Assembly (NCBI GenBank): GCA_963769745.1
Contig: CAVYNB010000017.1
Location: forward strand, 149,011 to 213,010
Source: JALORV01 sp963769745
GTDB taxonomy: Bacteria; Pseudomonadota; Gammaproteobacteria; Burkholderiales; Burkholderiaceae_F
Length of the DNA stretch: 64,000 bases
Direction: 5' to 3'
The notes beneath the pieces were generated by a model. That model did not search any database. It worked only from the letters and a program-made list of their open reading frames with translations, and was not told where the DNA came from. The translations under genes were made by a program, and so were the position numbers. Below are positions 32,752 to 41,157 of this stretch, piece after piece; the first letter of the stretch is position 1; each line of letters starts with the position of its first letter.

Positions 32752-33816
32752 TTAGTGCGGGAACGGCCATAGTCTCAACTTTTCCTTTCCGATCGACCAG
32801 AGCCGTGCCAGGCCGTGCGGCTCGACGATCAGGAAGAACACGATCAGGCTGCCAAAGATCATTGCTTCCAGGTGCGATGCAAATGCCGTGGACATTTCAA
32901 TCCCGATCCAGCCCGGCGCCTGGTTCAGGAGCAATGGAAGTATCACGATGAATGCAGCACCGAAATACGAGCCTAGCAGTGACCCCATCCCGCCGATGAT
33001 GATCATGAACAGCAGGTTCAGCGAGAGGTTCACATTGAACGCCAATGGCTCCCACGCGCCGAGCCGGATAAACCCCCAGAGGGCTCCAGCCACGCCGGCA
33101 TAGAACGAACTCACGGCGAACGCCGACAGCTTGGCGTACAGCGGCCGGATACCGATCACCTCCGCAGCGACGTCCATGTCCCGGATCGCCATCCAGCTCC
33201 GGCCGATGTGGCCGCGCACGAGATTTTTCGCGGCAAGCGTCATCACGACCGCGATCGACAGGACGAACAGATACTTCTCCACCGGAGAGTCGACGACCCA
33301 GCCGAAGATCTCGATCGGCGGCGTCGACACCGACCCCGACGAGGAGTAATTGGTGAACCACTTCACCCGCGCGAACAGCCAGTCGATGAAGAACTGCGCA
33401 GCCAGCGTGGCGACGGCCAGGTAGAGACCCTTGATGCGCAGGCTCGGAATGCCGAAGAGCACCCCCACCAGCGCTGCGATGCCTCCGGAAAGCGCCAGCA
33501 CGACGAGGAAGTTGAGCGCCGGCACGCGCACGACAAAGTTGTAGGCGGCGTAGGCGCCGACCGCCATGAAGGCGGCAGTTCCCAGCGAGATCTGGCCGCA
33601 ATATCCCACCAGGATATTCAGGCCCATGGCCGCGATCGAGAGGATCAGGAACGGCACGACCAGGGACAGGAACAGGTACTCGGTGGCGATCGCGGGCATC
33701 GCCAGGTAGGCAAATGCCAGCAGCGCCAGCATGAACCAGCGGTCCTGCACGATCGGCAGGATCTGCTGGTCCTCGACGTACGAGGTCTTGAACTGGCCGT
33801 TTTCGCGGTAGAGCAT
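32752..33816 (-). CDS. livM: Liv-type ABC transporter permease LivM
   Basis: Inner-membrane permease of 354 residues. The N-terminal about 30 residues (MLYRENGQFKTSYVEDQQIL) are soluble, then hydrophobic helices follow. Family landmarks are LNILVGYCGQISLGTAAFMA, IPSLRIKGLYLAVATLAAQF, GRSWMAIRDMDVAAEVIGIR and GGMGSLLGSYFGAAFIVILP. The gene lies 22 bp after livH. The C-terminus ends with the cytoplasmic LARLWSIGKEKLRLWPFPH. Confidence 0.93.
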   Translation of the reverse strand: MLYRENGQFKTSYVEDQQILPIVQDRWFMLALLAFAYLAMPAIATEYLFLSLVVPFLILSIAAMGLNILVGYCGQISLGTAAFMAVGAYAAYNFVVRVPALNFLVVLALSGGIAALVGVLFGIPSLRIKGLYLAVATLAAQFFIDWLFARVKWFTNYSSSGSVSTPPIEIFGWVVDSPVEKYLFVLSIAVVMTLAAKNLVRGHIGRSWMAIRDMDVAAEVIGIRPLYAKLSAFAVSSFYAGVAGALWGFIRLGAWEPLAFNVNLSLNLLFMIIIGGMGSLLGSYFGAAFIVILPLLLNQAPGWIGIEMSTAFASHLEAMIFGSLIVFFLIVEPHGLARLWSIGKEKLRLWPFPH

Positions 33817-33838
33817 GGCGGTCTCGTCTCGTCGGGCG

Positions 33839-34786
33839 CTACACGCGATCGATGTGCTTTTCCCCGAAGAGACCTTCGGGTCGGACGAGCAGGAACAGCA
33901 GCGCCAGCACGTACGCGAACCAGTTTTCTATACCGCCGCCCGCCAGGTCGAACTGCTTGACCATGATCGGGCCGAGGAAGACTTCGGCGAATTTCTCGCC
34001 GACACCGATGATCAGTCCGCCCAGAATGGCCCCGGGGACGGAGGTAAAGCCACCCAGGATGACGACGGGCAGGGCCTTGAGTGCGATCAGCGACAACGAG
34101 AACTGCACGCCGAGTTTCGAGCCCCAGATTATTCCGGCAACGAGCGCGACGAACCCCGCCACCGTCCAGACGATCACCCAGATGCGGTTCAATGGGATGC
34201 CGATCGATTGCGCGGCCTGGTGATCGTCCGCGACCGCACGCAATGCGCGGCCGGTCGGCGTCTTCTGGAAGAAAAGTGCCAGCGCCAGTACGAGCAGGCC
34301 CGCGATGGCCGCTGCGACCAGGTCTTCGGTGTTGATCAGAATGCCGCCATCGAAGATCGACTCGGCAACCATCAGCGGCGTCTTCGGCAGACCGGTGTCG
34401 ATCTTGTAGATATCACTGCCCCAGATCGTCTGCCCGAAGCCATCGAGAAAGTACGTCACGCCCAGCGTGGCCATCAGCAGGACGACGGCATCCTGGTTGA
34501 CGAGATGGCGCAACACCAGGCGCTCGATCAGCCAGGCCAGCACGGCCATGATGCCGACAGCGAGGACGAAGGCGAACGGCAGCGGCATCACTTCACTGAT
34601 GCGTGCCACCGACAGGGCTGCGAACAGAACCATCGCGCCCTGGGCGAAATTGAACACGCCGGACGCCTTGAAGATCAGAACGAAGCCCAGCGCGACGAGC
34701 GAATACATGACACCCGACATCAGGCCGCCGAGCAGCACTTCGACGTAGAAGCCGGGCGCAGTCGTGCCGAGCGCCAAGCGGAGCAA
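33839..34786 (-). CDS. livH: Liv-type ABC transporter permease LivH
   Basis: Inner-membrane permease, 315 residues as read. The family core is intact: GGLMSGVMYSLVALGFVLIF, KASGVFNFAQGAMVLFAALS, TGRALRAVADDHQAAQSIGI and LGGFTSVPGAILGGLIIGVG. As read it starts with TTG at 34786 and no ribosome-binding site. An ATG at 34853 (MVQTLTKNWPVVLMLLMMSI), 7 bp after the livG stop, begins a hydrophobic segment in another frame; removing one base near 34780 joins them (IGLVAPLALGTTAPGFYVEV). The true gene may therefore be 33839-34853 with an extra N-terminal helix. Confidence 0.9.
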   Translation of the reverse strand: MLRLALGTTAPGFYVEVLLGGLMSGVMYSLVALGFVLIFKASGVFNFAQGAMVLFAALSVARISEVMPLPFAFVLAVGIMAVLAWLIERLVLRHLVNQDAVVLLMATLGVTYFLDGFGQTIWGSDIYKIDTGLPKTPLMVAESIFDGGILINTEDLVAAAIAGLLVLALALFFQKTPTGRALRAVADDHQAAQSIGIPLNRIWVIVWTVAGFVALVAGIIWGSKLGVQFSLSLIALKALPVVILGGFTSVPGAILGGLIIGVGEKFAEVFLGPIMVKQFDLAGGGIENWFAYVLALLFLLVRPEGLFGEKHIDRV

Positions 34787-34860
34787 CCAGCCCGATGCTC
34801 ATCATGAGCAGCATCAGGACAACCGGCCAGTTTTTCGTGAGGGTCTGGACCATCGTCGTC

Positions 34861-35646
34861 TCAGTGCGCCACGCCGAGGTAGGCGTCGATGACCTGCTGG
34901 TTGGCCCTGACTTCGTCCGGCGTGCCGTCGCCGATCTTCTTGCCGTAATCGAGCACCACGACACGGTCGGAGATATCCATCACGACCCCCATGTCGTGCT
35001 CGATCAGCACGATGGTCGTGCCGAACTCCTCGTTCACGTCGAGCACGAAGCGCGACATGTCCTGCTTCTCCTCGAGGTTCATGCCCGCCATCGGTTCGTC
35101 GAGCAGCAGGATCTTCGGCTCCATCGCCAGTGCGCGCGCCAGGTCGACGCGCTTCTGCAACCCGTACGGCAAGCGGCCGACCGGCGTCTTGCGATAGGCC
35201 TGGATCTCGAGAAAATCAATGATGTGCTCGACGAACTCGCGATGCCGCAGTTCCTCGCGCCGCGCCAGGCCGATATGCAGGGCCTGCAGCAGCAGCCCGG
35301 TGCGCATCCGCAGGTTGCGACCCGTCATGATGTTGTCGAGTACCGACATGCCCTTGAACAGCGCAAGGCTCTGGAACGTGCGTCCGAAGCCTTCGGCGGC
35401 CGCGTCGTGCGGATCCATCGACGTGCGAACCTTGCCGCGAAACGTTATGCGGCCCTGCTGCGGGTGGTAGACGCCGTTGATGACGTTGAGCATCGAACTC
35501 TTGCCGGCGCCATTCGGTCCGATGATGGCGCGGATCTCGTGCTCGCGGACATCGAACGACACGCCCTGGATCGCCTTCACGCCGCCGAACGATAGCCAGA
35601 CGTCGTCGATGTTCAGCAGGATCTCGCCGACCGTCTGCCGCGTCAC
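34861..35646 (-). CDS. livG: Liv-type ABC transporter ATP-binding protein LivG
   Basis: First ATPase of the Liv importer, 261 residues. Walker A is GPNGAGKSS, Walker B ILLLDEPMAGMN, and the H-loop VLIEHDMGVVMDIS. The Liv-specific insert FGRTFQSLALFKGMSVLDNI is present. Start is GTG at 35646, overlapping the stop of the 86-residue membrane protein gene (GTGA), so translation is coupled. The order on the minus strand is CoA ligase, small membrane protein, livG, livH, livM, livK, livF. Confidence 0.93.
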   Translation of the reverse strand: MTRQTVGEILLNIDDVWLSFGGVKAIQGVSFDVREHEIRAIIGPNGAGKSSMLNVINGVYHPQQGRITFRGKVRTSMDPHDAAAEGFGRTFQSLALFKGMSVLDNIMTGRNLRMRTGLLLQALHIGLARREELRHREFVEHIIDFLEIQAYRKTPVGRLPYGLQKRVDLARALAMEPKILLLDEPMAGMNLEEKQDMSRFVLDVNEEFGTTIVLIEHDMGVVMDISDRVVVLDYGKKIGDGTPDEVRANQQVIDAYLGVAH

Positions 35647-35906
35647 AGCGAACCTCCCTCGCGACGATCGACGTTCGGTGCCGCCGGCGCATCACCCTTC
35701 ATGCTCCACGCCGGGTTATCCGACTTCGGGATCTCATGCTTGGGCTTGGCCGCCTGGTTCATTGCCTCGATCACGAGGAAGACGAACACGAGCACGAACG
35801 CCAGGCCGACGAGCGCCAGCAACAGCGAGCCGTTGGCGAGCCCCCAGGCCGCCACCGGAACGCCGATGACGAGGCAGGCGATGGCGATCCAGACGCGTCC
35901 GCTCAT
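35643..35906 (-). CDS. Small two-helix membrane protein in the liv operon
   Basis: 86-residue protein with two adjacent hydrophobic helices (VWIAIACLVIGVPVAAWGLA and LLLALVGLAFVLVFVFLVIE) and a hydrophilic C-terminal tail of about 35 residues. ATG at 35906 (MSGRVW) is chosen over an in-frame ATG at 35954, which would lie inside the upstream ligase gene. It is sandwiched between the CoA ligase gene (5 bp gap) and livG (overlap), so it is certainly part of the operon. No family is recognised. Confidence 0.7.
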   Translation of the reverse strand: MSGRVWIAIACLVIGVPVAAWGLANGSLLLALVGLAFVLVFVFLVIEAMNQAAKPKHEIPKSDNPAWSMKGDAPAAPNVDRREGGSL

Positions 35907-35911
35907 GACGC

Positions 35912-37861
35912 TCAGGCCGCCTTGCGCATCGGTTCGTAGCTCTTGGCGTCGCACACCTTGAGCGTGGCCGCAATCTTGCCGGTGCGTCCGTCCTCGAACT
36001 TCACCATCGTCTCGATGAACTGTTCATGTCGGCCGGCGTACATCGCATCGACCAGTTCGCGGTACTTGTCCTGAATGAAGCCGCGCCGAACCTTGCGGGT
36101 ACGAGTCAGCTCCTCGTCATCGGCGTCGAGCTCCTTGTGCAGCACGATGAAGCGACGGATCTGGGCATTCGCCAGCTTGGGATCATTGGCAAGATCCGCA
36201 TTGACCTTCTCGACCGCCTCGCGGACCAGTTCGACGACTTCGGGCTTGACCGCAAGGTCCGTGTAGCCGGAGTAAGGCAGGTTGCGCCGCTCGGCCCAGT
36301 TGCCGACGGCCTCCATGTCGATGTTGATGAAGGCGCAGACCCGGTCACGCGCGTGGCCGAAGGCGACCGCTTCCTTGATCGTCGGGAAAAACTTCAGCTT
36401 GTTCTCGATGTACTTCGGGGCGAAGAGTGTCCCGTCAGCCAGCCGGCCGACGTCCTTGGCGCGGTCGATGATCTTCAGGTGGCCTTCGGTGTCGAAGTAG
36501 CCGGCGTCGCCGGTATGGAACCAGCCCTCCGCATCCTTGGCCTCGCGCGTCGCATCAGGCGACTTGTAGTACTCGCGGAACAGGCCCGGTGAGCGGATCA
36601 GGATTTCGCCGGCATCGGTCAGGCGAATCTCGACACCCCTGACCGGCGGTCCGACCGTGTCGGGCTTCACTCCGCCATTCGGTTGCACGCAGACGAACAC
36701 CGAGGTCTCGGTGGAGCCGTACAGCTGCTTCAGGTTGATGCCGAGCGAGCGGTAGAAGGTGAAAAGGTCCGGCCCGATCGCTTCCCCGGCCGTGTAAGCC
36801 ACGCGTATCCGGCTCATGCCGAGCGCATTGCGCAGTGGCGCGTAGACGAGCCAGTCGCCGAGTCCGTAGGCGAGCCGGTCGCCCAGTCCGACCGCTTGCC
36901 CGTCCAGCAGCCGGCCACCGACACGGCGTGCAACGTCCATGAAATGGTGGAACACGCGCCGCTTGATCGCGGAGGCATCCTCCATGCGGATCATCACCTG
37001 GGTCAGCAACGCCTCCAGCACGCGCGGCGGGGCGAAGTAGTAGGTCGGGCCGATCTCGCGCAGGTCAGCCATCACCGTGGCCGCCGACTCGGGGCAATTG
37101 ACGGTGAAGCCGCAGACCAGCCACTGTGTGTAGGAGAAGATGTTCTGCCCGACCCACGCCATCGGCAGATAGGCCAGCACTTCCTCCCGATGCGACAGGC
37201 CCTCCATGTCCGCGCCCGCCCGGCCGGCGGAGAGCAGGTTGCTGAAGGCCAGCACGACGCCCTTGGGATTACCGGTCGTCCCGGAGGTATAGAACATCGC
37301 CGCGACGTCGTCCGCCCGGCCCTTGTCGATTTCGTCATCGACGAGCGACGGGCGCTCCTTCAGCAATTGCTCGCCCAGCGCCCGGATCTGCTCGTACGAC
37401 GCGAGGCCCGGCTGGTCGTAGTTGCGCAGCCCTCGCGGATCCTCATAGATGATCCGCTTGAGGTGGGGCACGGTCTCACGGATCTCGAGCAGCTTGTCGA
37501 CCTGCTCCTGGTCCTCGACCACCGCGAACTTGATCTCGGCGTTGTCGAAGACGAACGCCATCTCCGGGGCTACAGCATCCTGGTACATCGGCACGGGGAT
37601 GCCGCCGAGGCACTGGGCAGCGATCATCGTGAAATACAGTCGCGGGCGGTTCTCGCCGATGATCGCCAGATGCTCGCCGCGCCGGAATCCGGCCTGATGC
37701 AGGCCGGCGGCGATCTGTCGCACCTCGACCAGCGTCTGCGCCCAGCTCCAGCTCTGCCAGATGCCGAGATCTTTTTCGCGTATCGCCGCCGAGCCCGGCC
37801 GCTGCTGGGCGTGCAGCTTCAACAGGCGAGGAAAGGTGTCAGCGGTGATGAGCTCCGCCAC
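35912..37861 (-). CDS. Long-chain acyl-CoA synthetase-type AMP-dependent ligase
   Basis: 649-residue ANL-superfamily enzyme that activates a carboxylic acid with ATP and CoA. The phosphate loop MFYTSGTTGNPKGVV is canonical; further motifs are the adenine-binding LYGSTE, TGDAGYFDTEGHLKIIDRAK for ribose and hinge, and the C-terminal RTRKVRRGF lysine region. The length and DVARRVGGRLLDGQAVGLGD insert fit the FadD15/long-chain branch. It is the first gene of the liv operon, suggesting that the imported compound is activated directly. It is divergent from a Crp/Fnr-type regulator. Confidence 0.92.
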   Translation of the reverse strand: MAELITADTFPRLLKLHAQQRPGSAAIREKDLGIWQSWSWAQTLVEVRQIAAGLHQAGFRRGEHLAIIGENRPRLYFTMIAAQCLGGIPVPMYQDAVAPEMAFVFDNAEIKFAVVEDQEQVDKLLEIRETVPHLKRIIYEDPRGLRNYDQPGLASYEQIRALGEQLLKERPSLVDDEIDKGRADDVAAMFYTSGTTGNPKGVVLAFSNLLSAGRAGADMEGLSHREEVLAYLPMAWVGQNIFSYTQWLVCGFTVNCPESAATVMADLREIGPTYYFAPPRVLEALLTQVMIRMEDASAIKRRVFHHFMDVARRVGGRLLDGQAVGLGDRLAYGLGDWLVYAPLRNALGMSRIRVAYTAGEAIGPDLFTFYRSLGINLKQLYGSTETSVFVCVQPNGGVKPDTVGPPVRGVEIRLTDAGEILIRSPGLFREYYKSPDATREAKDAEGWFHTGDAGYFDTEGHLKIIDRAKDVGRLADGTLFAPKYIENKLKFFPTIKEAVAFGHARDRVCAFINIDMEAVGNWAERRNLPYSGYTDLAVKPEVVELVREAVEKVNADLANDPKLANAQIRRFIVLHKELDADDEELTRTRKVRRGFIQDKYRELVDAMYAGRHEQFIETMVKFEDGRTGKIAATLKVCDAKSYEPMRKAA

Positions 37862-37886
37862 GATGTTCTGTCTCCGACTTGTTCTC

Positions 37887-37929
37887 GTTCGTGTTTCGAG
37901 CGAACACGTAGTGGGTTAGCTTAACCCAC
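37887..37929. promoter_or_regulatory. Two palindromes in the CoA ligase/Crp-family intergenic region
   Basis: GTGGGTTA-GCT-TAACCCAC at 37911-37929 is a perfect eight-base inverted repeat. GTTCG-N9-CGAAC at 37887-37905 also reads as GTGTT-N7-AACAC (37891-37907). Both lie in the 181 bp between the divergent ligase operon and the Crp/Fnr-type gene. They are candidate operators, possibly for that regulator, although neither matches the E. coli CRP or FNR site. Confidence 0.5.
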
Positions 37930-38042
37930 CGCCCGCGCCCTCGGCGCCAAATCCGCCGATCGCGACCGCGCCAGCGAACGGTACGGCGACACAGGGCAGA
38001 TGGCTGTCGTCCGGACGACAGTCTTCGGCCAGAATAGACAGC

Positions 38043-38732
38043 ATGGCCGAACCCGATCCACTCCGACTGGCCGACATGCTGGCGGCGAGTGCCTGGTGGC
38101 CCGCGCTGCAGCCGGCCGAGCGCGAGCGCATGCTCGCCGAGGTCGAGGAACGCCGCTACAGCGGCGGTTCCGTAGTCATGCGCAAGGGCGAGCTGGTCGA
38201 CGCCTGGACCGGTGTTGTCGACGGTCTGGTGAAGATCAACGTCGTGTCGCCATCGGGCAAGACCGCGACGTTCACCGGCGTAGGCCCCGGCGGCTGGTTC
38301 GGCGAGGGCTCGCTGATCAAGAGCGAGGCGCGCAAGTACGACGTCGTCGCCCTGCGGGACACACGCATCGCCTGGATGCCGCGACGGACGTTCGAGCGCC
38401 TGATGGACACCAGCATCGCCTTCAATCGCTTCCTGCTGATCCAGCTCAACGAACGGCTCGGCCAGTTCATCGGCATGGTGGAATACGAGCGGCTGCTGGA
38501 GCCGGACGCGCGCGTCGCGCGCTGCCTGGCCGAACTGTTCAATCCGCATCTTTATCCTGGCAACCGGGCCGAGCTCGAGATTTCGCAGGAGGAGATCGGC
38601 TACCTGTCGGGTGTCTCGCGCCAGCGTGTCAATCAGGCGCTGCAGGTGCTCGCACGTGCCGGCCTGCTCGAGGTTACCTACGGCCGCGTCCGCATCCTCG
38701 ACATGGTCACGCTGCGACGCTACGGAGACTGA
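38043..38732 (+). CDS. Crp/Fnr-family transcriptional regulator
   Basis: 229-residue regulator with an N-terminal cyclic-nucleotide-binding-type beta barrel (SGGSVVMRKGELVDAWTGVV, PGGWFGEGSLIKSEARKYDV) and a C-terminal helix-turn-helix (EISQEEIGYLSGVSRQRVNQ then ALQVLARAGLLEVTYGRVRI). No N-terminal FNR cysteine cluster is present, so it is not an oxygen sensor of that kind. It is divergent from the acyl-CoA ligase/liv operon and probably regulates it or itself. ATG at 38043. Confidence 0.9.
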   Translation: MAEPDPLRLADMLAASAWWPALQPAERERMLAEVEERRYSGGSVVMRKGELVDAWTGVVDGLVKINVVSPSGKTATFTGVGPGGWFGEGSLIKSEARKYDVVALRDTRIAWMPRRTFERLMDTSIAFNRFLLIQLNERLGQFIGMVEYERLLEPDARVARCLAELFNPHLYPGNRAELEISQEEIGYLSGVSRQRVNQALQVLARAGLLEVTYGRVRILDMVTLRRYGD

Positions 38733-38742
38733 GGAGCAGCGC

Positions 38743-39240
38743 ATGCTGGACGCACAGACCTGGGAGATCGCAAGCTACGTGGTGACCGTCATCGGACTGC
38801 CAATGGCGATCGCGCTCTTCCTCTTCGAACAGCGCAAGGAACGATTCACGGAGGAGGACGAGGTCTACCAGCTGCTGTCGAACGCCTACAACGACTTTCT
38901 CAAGGTCGTGATGGACAACCCGGACCTGCGGCTGCGCAGCGAGTTCGCGACGCTCGACCTCAGCCCGGAGCAGCAGGAGCGCATGCTGATCGTCTTCGAC
39001 ATGCTGATTTCGTTGTTCGAGCGGGCCTACCTGACGGCCTACAGCGAGAGCATGACGCCGTTGCAGCGACGCCGCTGGAATTCGTGGGAAGACTTCATGC
39101 GCGAGTGGGTGCGGCGCGATGACTTCTACCATCGGCTGCCGAAGCTGTTGAAGGGCGAGGATCCGGAGTTCGCAGCGTATTTGCAGCGCATCGCCGAGGA
39201 CGAGCGCGGCAAGCCGCTGCCGCGCCTGGCGTCGTCATGA
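38743..39240 (+). CDS. Membrane-anchored helical hypothetical protein
   Basis: 165 residues. One hydrophobic helix near the N-terminus (IASYVVTVIGLPMAIALFLF) is followed by a charged, mostly helical cytoplasmic part (EEDEVYQLLSNAYNDFLKVV, MLISLFERAYLTAYSESMTP, RRRWNSWEDFMREWVRRDDF). GAGGAG lies six bases before ATG at 38743. It starts 10 bp after the Crp-type regulator stop, so they are co-transcribed. I do not recognise a family. Confidence 0.7.
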   Translation: MLDAQTWEIASYVVTVIGLPMAIALFLFEQRKERFTEEDEVYQLLSNAYNDFLKVVMDNPDLRLRSEFATLDLSPEQQERMLIVFDMLISLFERAYLTAYSESMTPLQRRRWNSWEDFMREWVRRDDFYHRLPKLLKGEDPEFAAYLQRIAEDERGKPLPRLASS

Positions 39241-39275
39241 CCGGCATAGGCCGATCCGGTGAAGGAGCCTGATCC

Positions 39276-40136
39276 ATGAAGACCGTCCGATTGGCCGGAA
39301 GCGCCGGCGTGTCGGTCCCGGCGCTCGGCCTGGGAACCTGGCGGCTCGGGGAGTCGGCCCGCCGCCGCAGCGCGGAAGTCGCCGCGCTGCGCCGCGCGTT
39401 CGAACTGGGCTACCGGCTGATCGACACCGCGGAGATGTACGGTGAAGGCGGCGCCGAGCAGGTCGTCGGGCAGGCGCTTGCCGAGGCCATCGCAGCCGGC
39501 GAACTGCGCCGCGACGATGTTTTCATCGTCAGCAAGGTGTACCCGCACAATGCCAGCACCCGCGGCGTCGCCCAGGCCTGTGATCGCAGCCTCGCACGAC
39601 TGCGCATCGATGCCATCGACCTGTACCTGCTGCACTGGCGCGGCAGCCATCCCCTGGCCGAAACGATCACGGGCTTCGAAGCGCTGTGTGATGCCGGCCG
39701 GATTCGAGCCTGGGGCGTGTCGAACTTCGACGTCGACGACATGCAGCAGCTGTGGCAACACGCTGCGGGCCCGCGGTGCGCTGTCAACCAGGTCTATTAC
39801 TCGGCGAGCCAGCGCGGCATCGAGTTCGACCTGCTGCCGTGGCAACGCGAACGGTCGGTGGCCACGATGGCCTATTGCCCGATCGACCAGGGCACCCTTG
39901 CGGATCACGCAGGTCTTGCGCGGATCGCGCGACGCCATGGCGTCACCGCCGCCCAGGTGGCGCTCGCGTGGGTGCTGCGTCATCCGGATGTCATCGCGAT
40001 TCCGAAAGCGGCTCGCGAGGACCACCTGCGCGAGAACCTGGCCGCCGCGACGGTCGATCTCGACGCCGACGACTGCGCCGAGATCGACCGGCTGTTCGCT
40101 GCGCCGCGGAGCAAGAAACCTCTCGCGATGACCTGA
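39276..40136 (+). CDS. Aldo/keto reductase
   Basis: 286-residue cytoplasmic NADPH-dependent reductase. The catalytic tetrad is Asp50 and Tyr55 (RLIDTAEMYGEGGAE), Lys87 (IVSKVYP) and His120 (LYLLHWRG). The cofactor-binding end is VIAIPKAAREDHLRENLAA. It resembles the bacterial YtbE/DkgA type 2,5-diketogluconate reductase-like members. GAAGGAG lies upstream of ATG at 39276. Unlike the reductase at 314-1252 it has no export signal. Confidence 0.9.
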   Translation: MKTVRLAGSAGVSVPALGLGTWRLGESARRRSAEVAALRRAFELGYRLIDTAEMYGEGGAEQVVGQALAEAIAAGELRRDDVFIVSKVYPHNASTRGVAQACDRSLARLRIDAIDLYLLHWRGSHPLAETITGFEALCDAGRIRAWGVSNFDVDDMQQLWQHAAGPRCAVNQVYYSASQRGIEFDLLPWQRERSVATMAYCPIDQGTLADHAGLARIARRHGVTAAQVALAWVLRHPDVIAIPKAAREDHLRENLAAATVDLDADDCAEIDRLFAAPRSKKPLAMT

Positions 40137-40212
40137 GCGGTGCGACGTGGCGCGAGGCCCTCTGCGGCGTAGACGCGCGGGCCGTACGAGGGGCGCCCGG
40201 CACAATGGCTGC

Positions 40213-41109
40213 ATGAAGCTTCGAATCCATCTGTTCGTCGCGATCCTGATCGCCTGGCTGGGCGCCGCTCATCCATCGCCCGCGGCATCGGCAGTCCGGA
40301 TCGATGCCACGCCGGCGGCGCTTGCCGGAATCATGGCCGAGCGACGCAGCGTCCTGCTCGGCGAGGTCCATGACAACGGTGAGCAGCATGCGTTGCGCGT
40401 GGCGGCATTGCGCCAGCGCATCGCGGAAGGCGCGCGACCGGCGCTTGCATTTGAACAGTTCGATCGAGATAGACAAGCCGACATCGACCGCGTGCGGCAA
40501 GACAGCCCGGGCGACGCCGACGCGCTCATCGCCGCGGTCGGTGCCAGGAACTGGGATTGGAAGCACTACCGGCCGTTCGTGCAGATCGCGCTGGATCATG
40601 ACCTGCCGATCGTCGCGGCGAATCTGTCCCGCGCCGACGCGATGAAAGTGGCGGCGAGCGGATGGGACGGGATTTTCGATGCCTCGACCCAGGCGACTCT
40701 CGGCCTGGACCGGCTGCCCGCCGAGTTCGTCGAGGCCCATGAACGCGCCGTCGCGCGCGGTCACTGCGATCTGCTGCCGGCCTCGGCGCTGGCGCCCATG
40801 GCTCGCGCGCAGATTGCACGCGACATCGTGCTCGCCCGCTCGCTGCGGCCGTACCTTGCTCGAGGCGTGGTGCTGCTCAGTGGCAATGGCCACGTGCGCA
40901 AGGACATCGGCGTCCCCGTCTGGCTGAGCGCGGACGAGCGCCGCGACGTTCTGTCCATCGGTCTGCTGGAGCGCGATTCCGAGAAAGCGATCTTGGACGC
41001 TGCCGAGCATTCAGCGCAATTCGACGTCGTCATCGAGACAGCGGCGGCAGAACGACCCGACCCCTGCGCCGCTTTGCGCAAGCGACTTCAGCCCGTCGCG
41101 CGGCCCTGA
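40213..41109 (+). CDS. ChaN-family exported protein (haem/iron-uptake type fold)
   Basis: 298-residue secreted protein with a Sec signal (MKLRIHLFVAILIAWLGAAH, cleavage after PAASA) and the ChaN fold: VLLGEVHDNGEQHALRVAAL, LAFEQFDRDRQADIDRVRQD, and VLLSGNGHVRKDIGVP with the conserved GNxHxRxDxGVP-like motif. ChaN of Campylobacter binds haem dimers at an outer-membrane lipoprotein; here no lipobox is present, so it would be periplasmic. The haem role is by family analogy only. Confidence 0.82.
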   Translation: MKLRIHLFVAILIAWLGAAHPSPAASAVRIDATPAALAGIMAERRSVLLGEVHDNGEQHALRVAALRQRIAEGARPALAFEQFDRDRQADIDRVRQDSPGDADALIAAVGARNWDWKHYRPFVQIALDHDLPIVAANLSRADAMKVAASGWDGIFDASTQATLGLDRLPAEFVEAHERAVARGHCDLLPASALAPMARAQIARDIVLARSLRPYLARGVVLLSGNGHVRKDIGVPVWLSADERRDVLSIGLLERDSEKAILDAAEHSAQFDVVIETAAAERPDPCAALRKRLQPVARP

Positions 41110-41157
41110 ACCGGGACGCTCGCTTCCCGATTCCGCGCACGGACAGTGCAACAGCTG

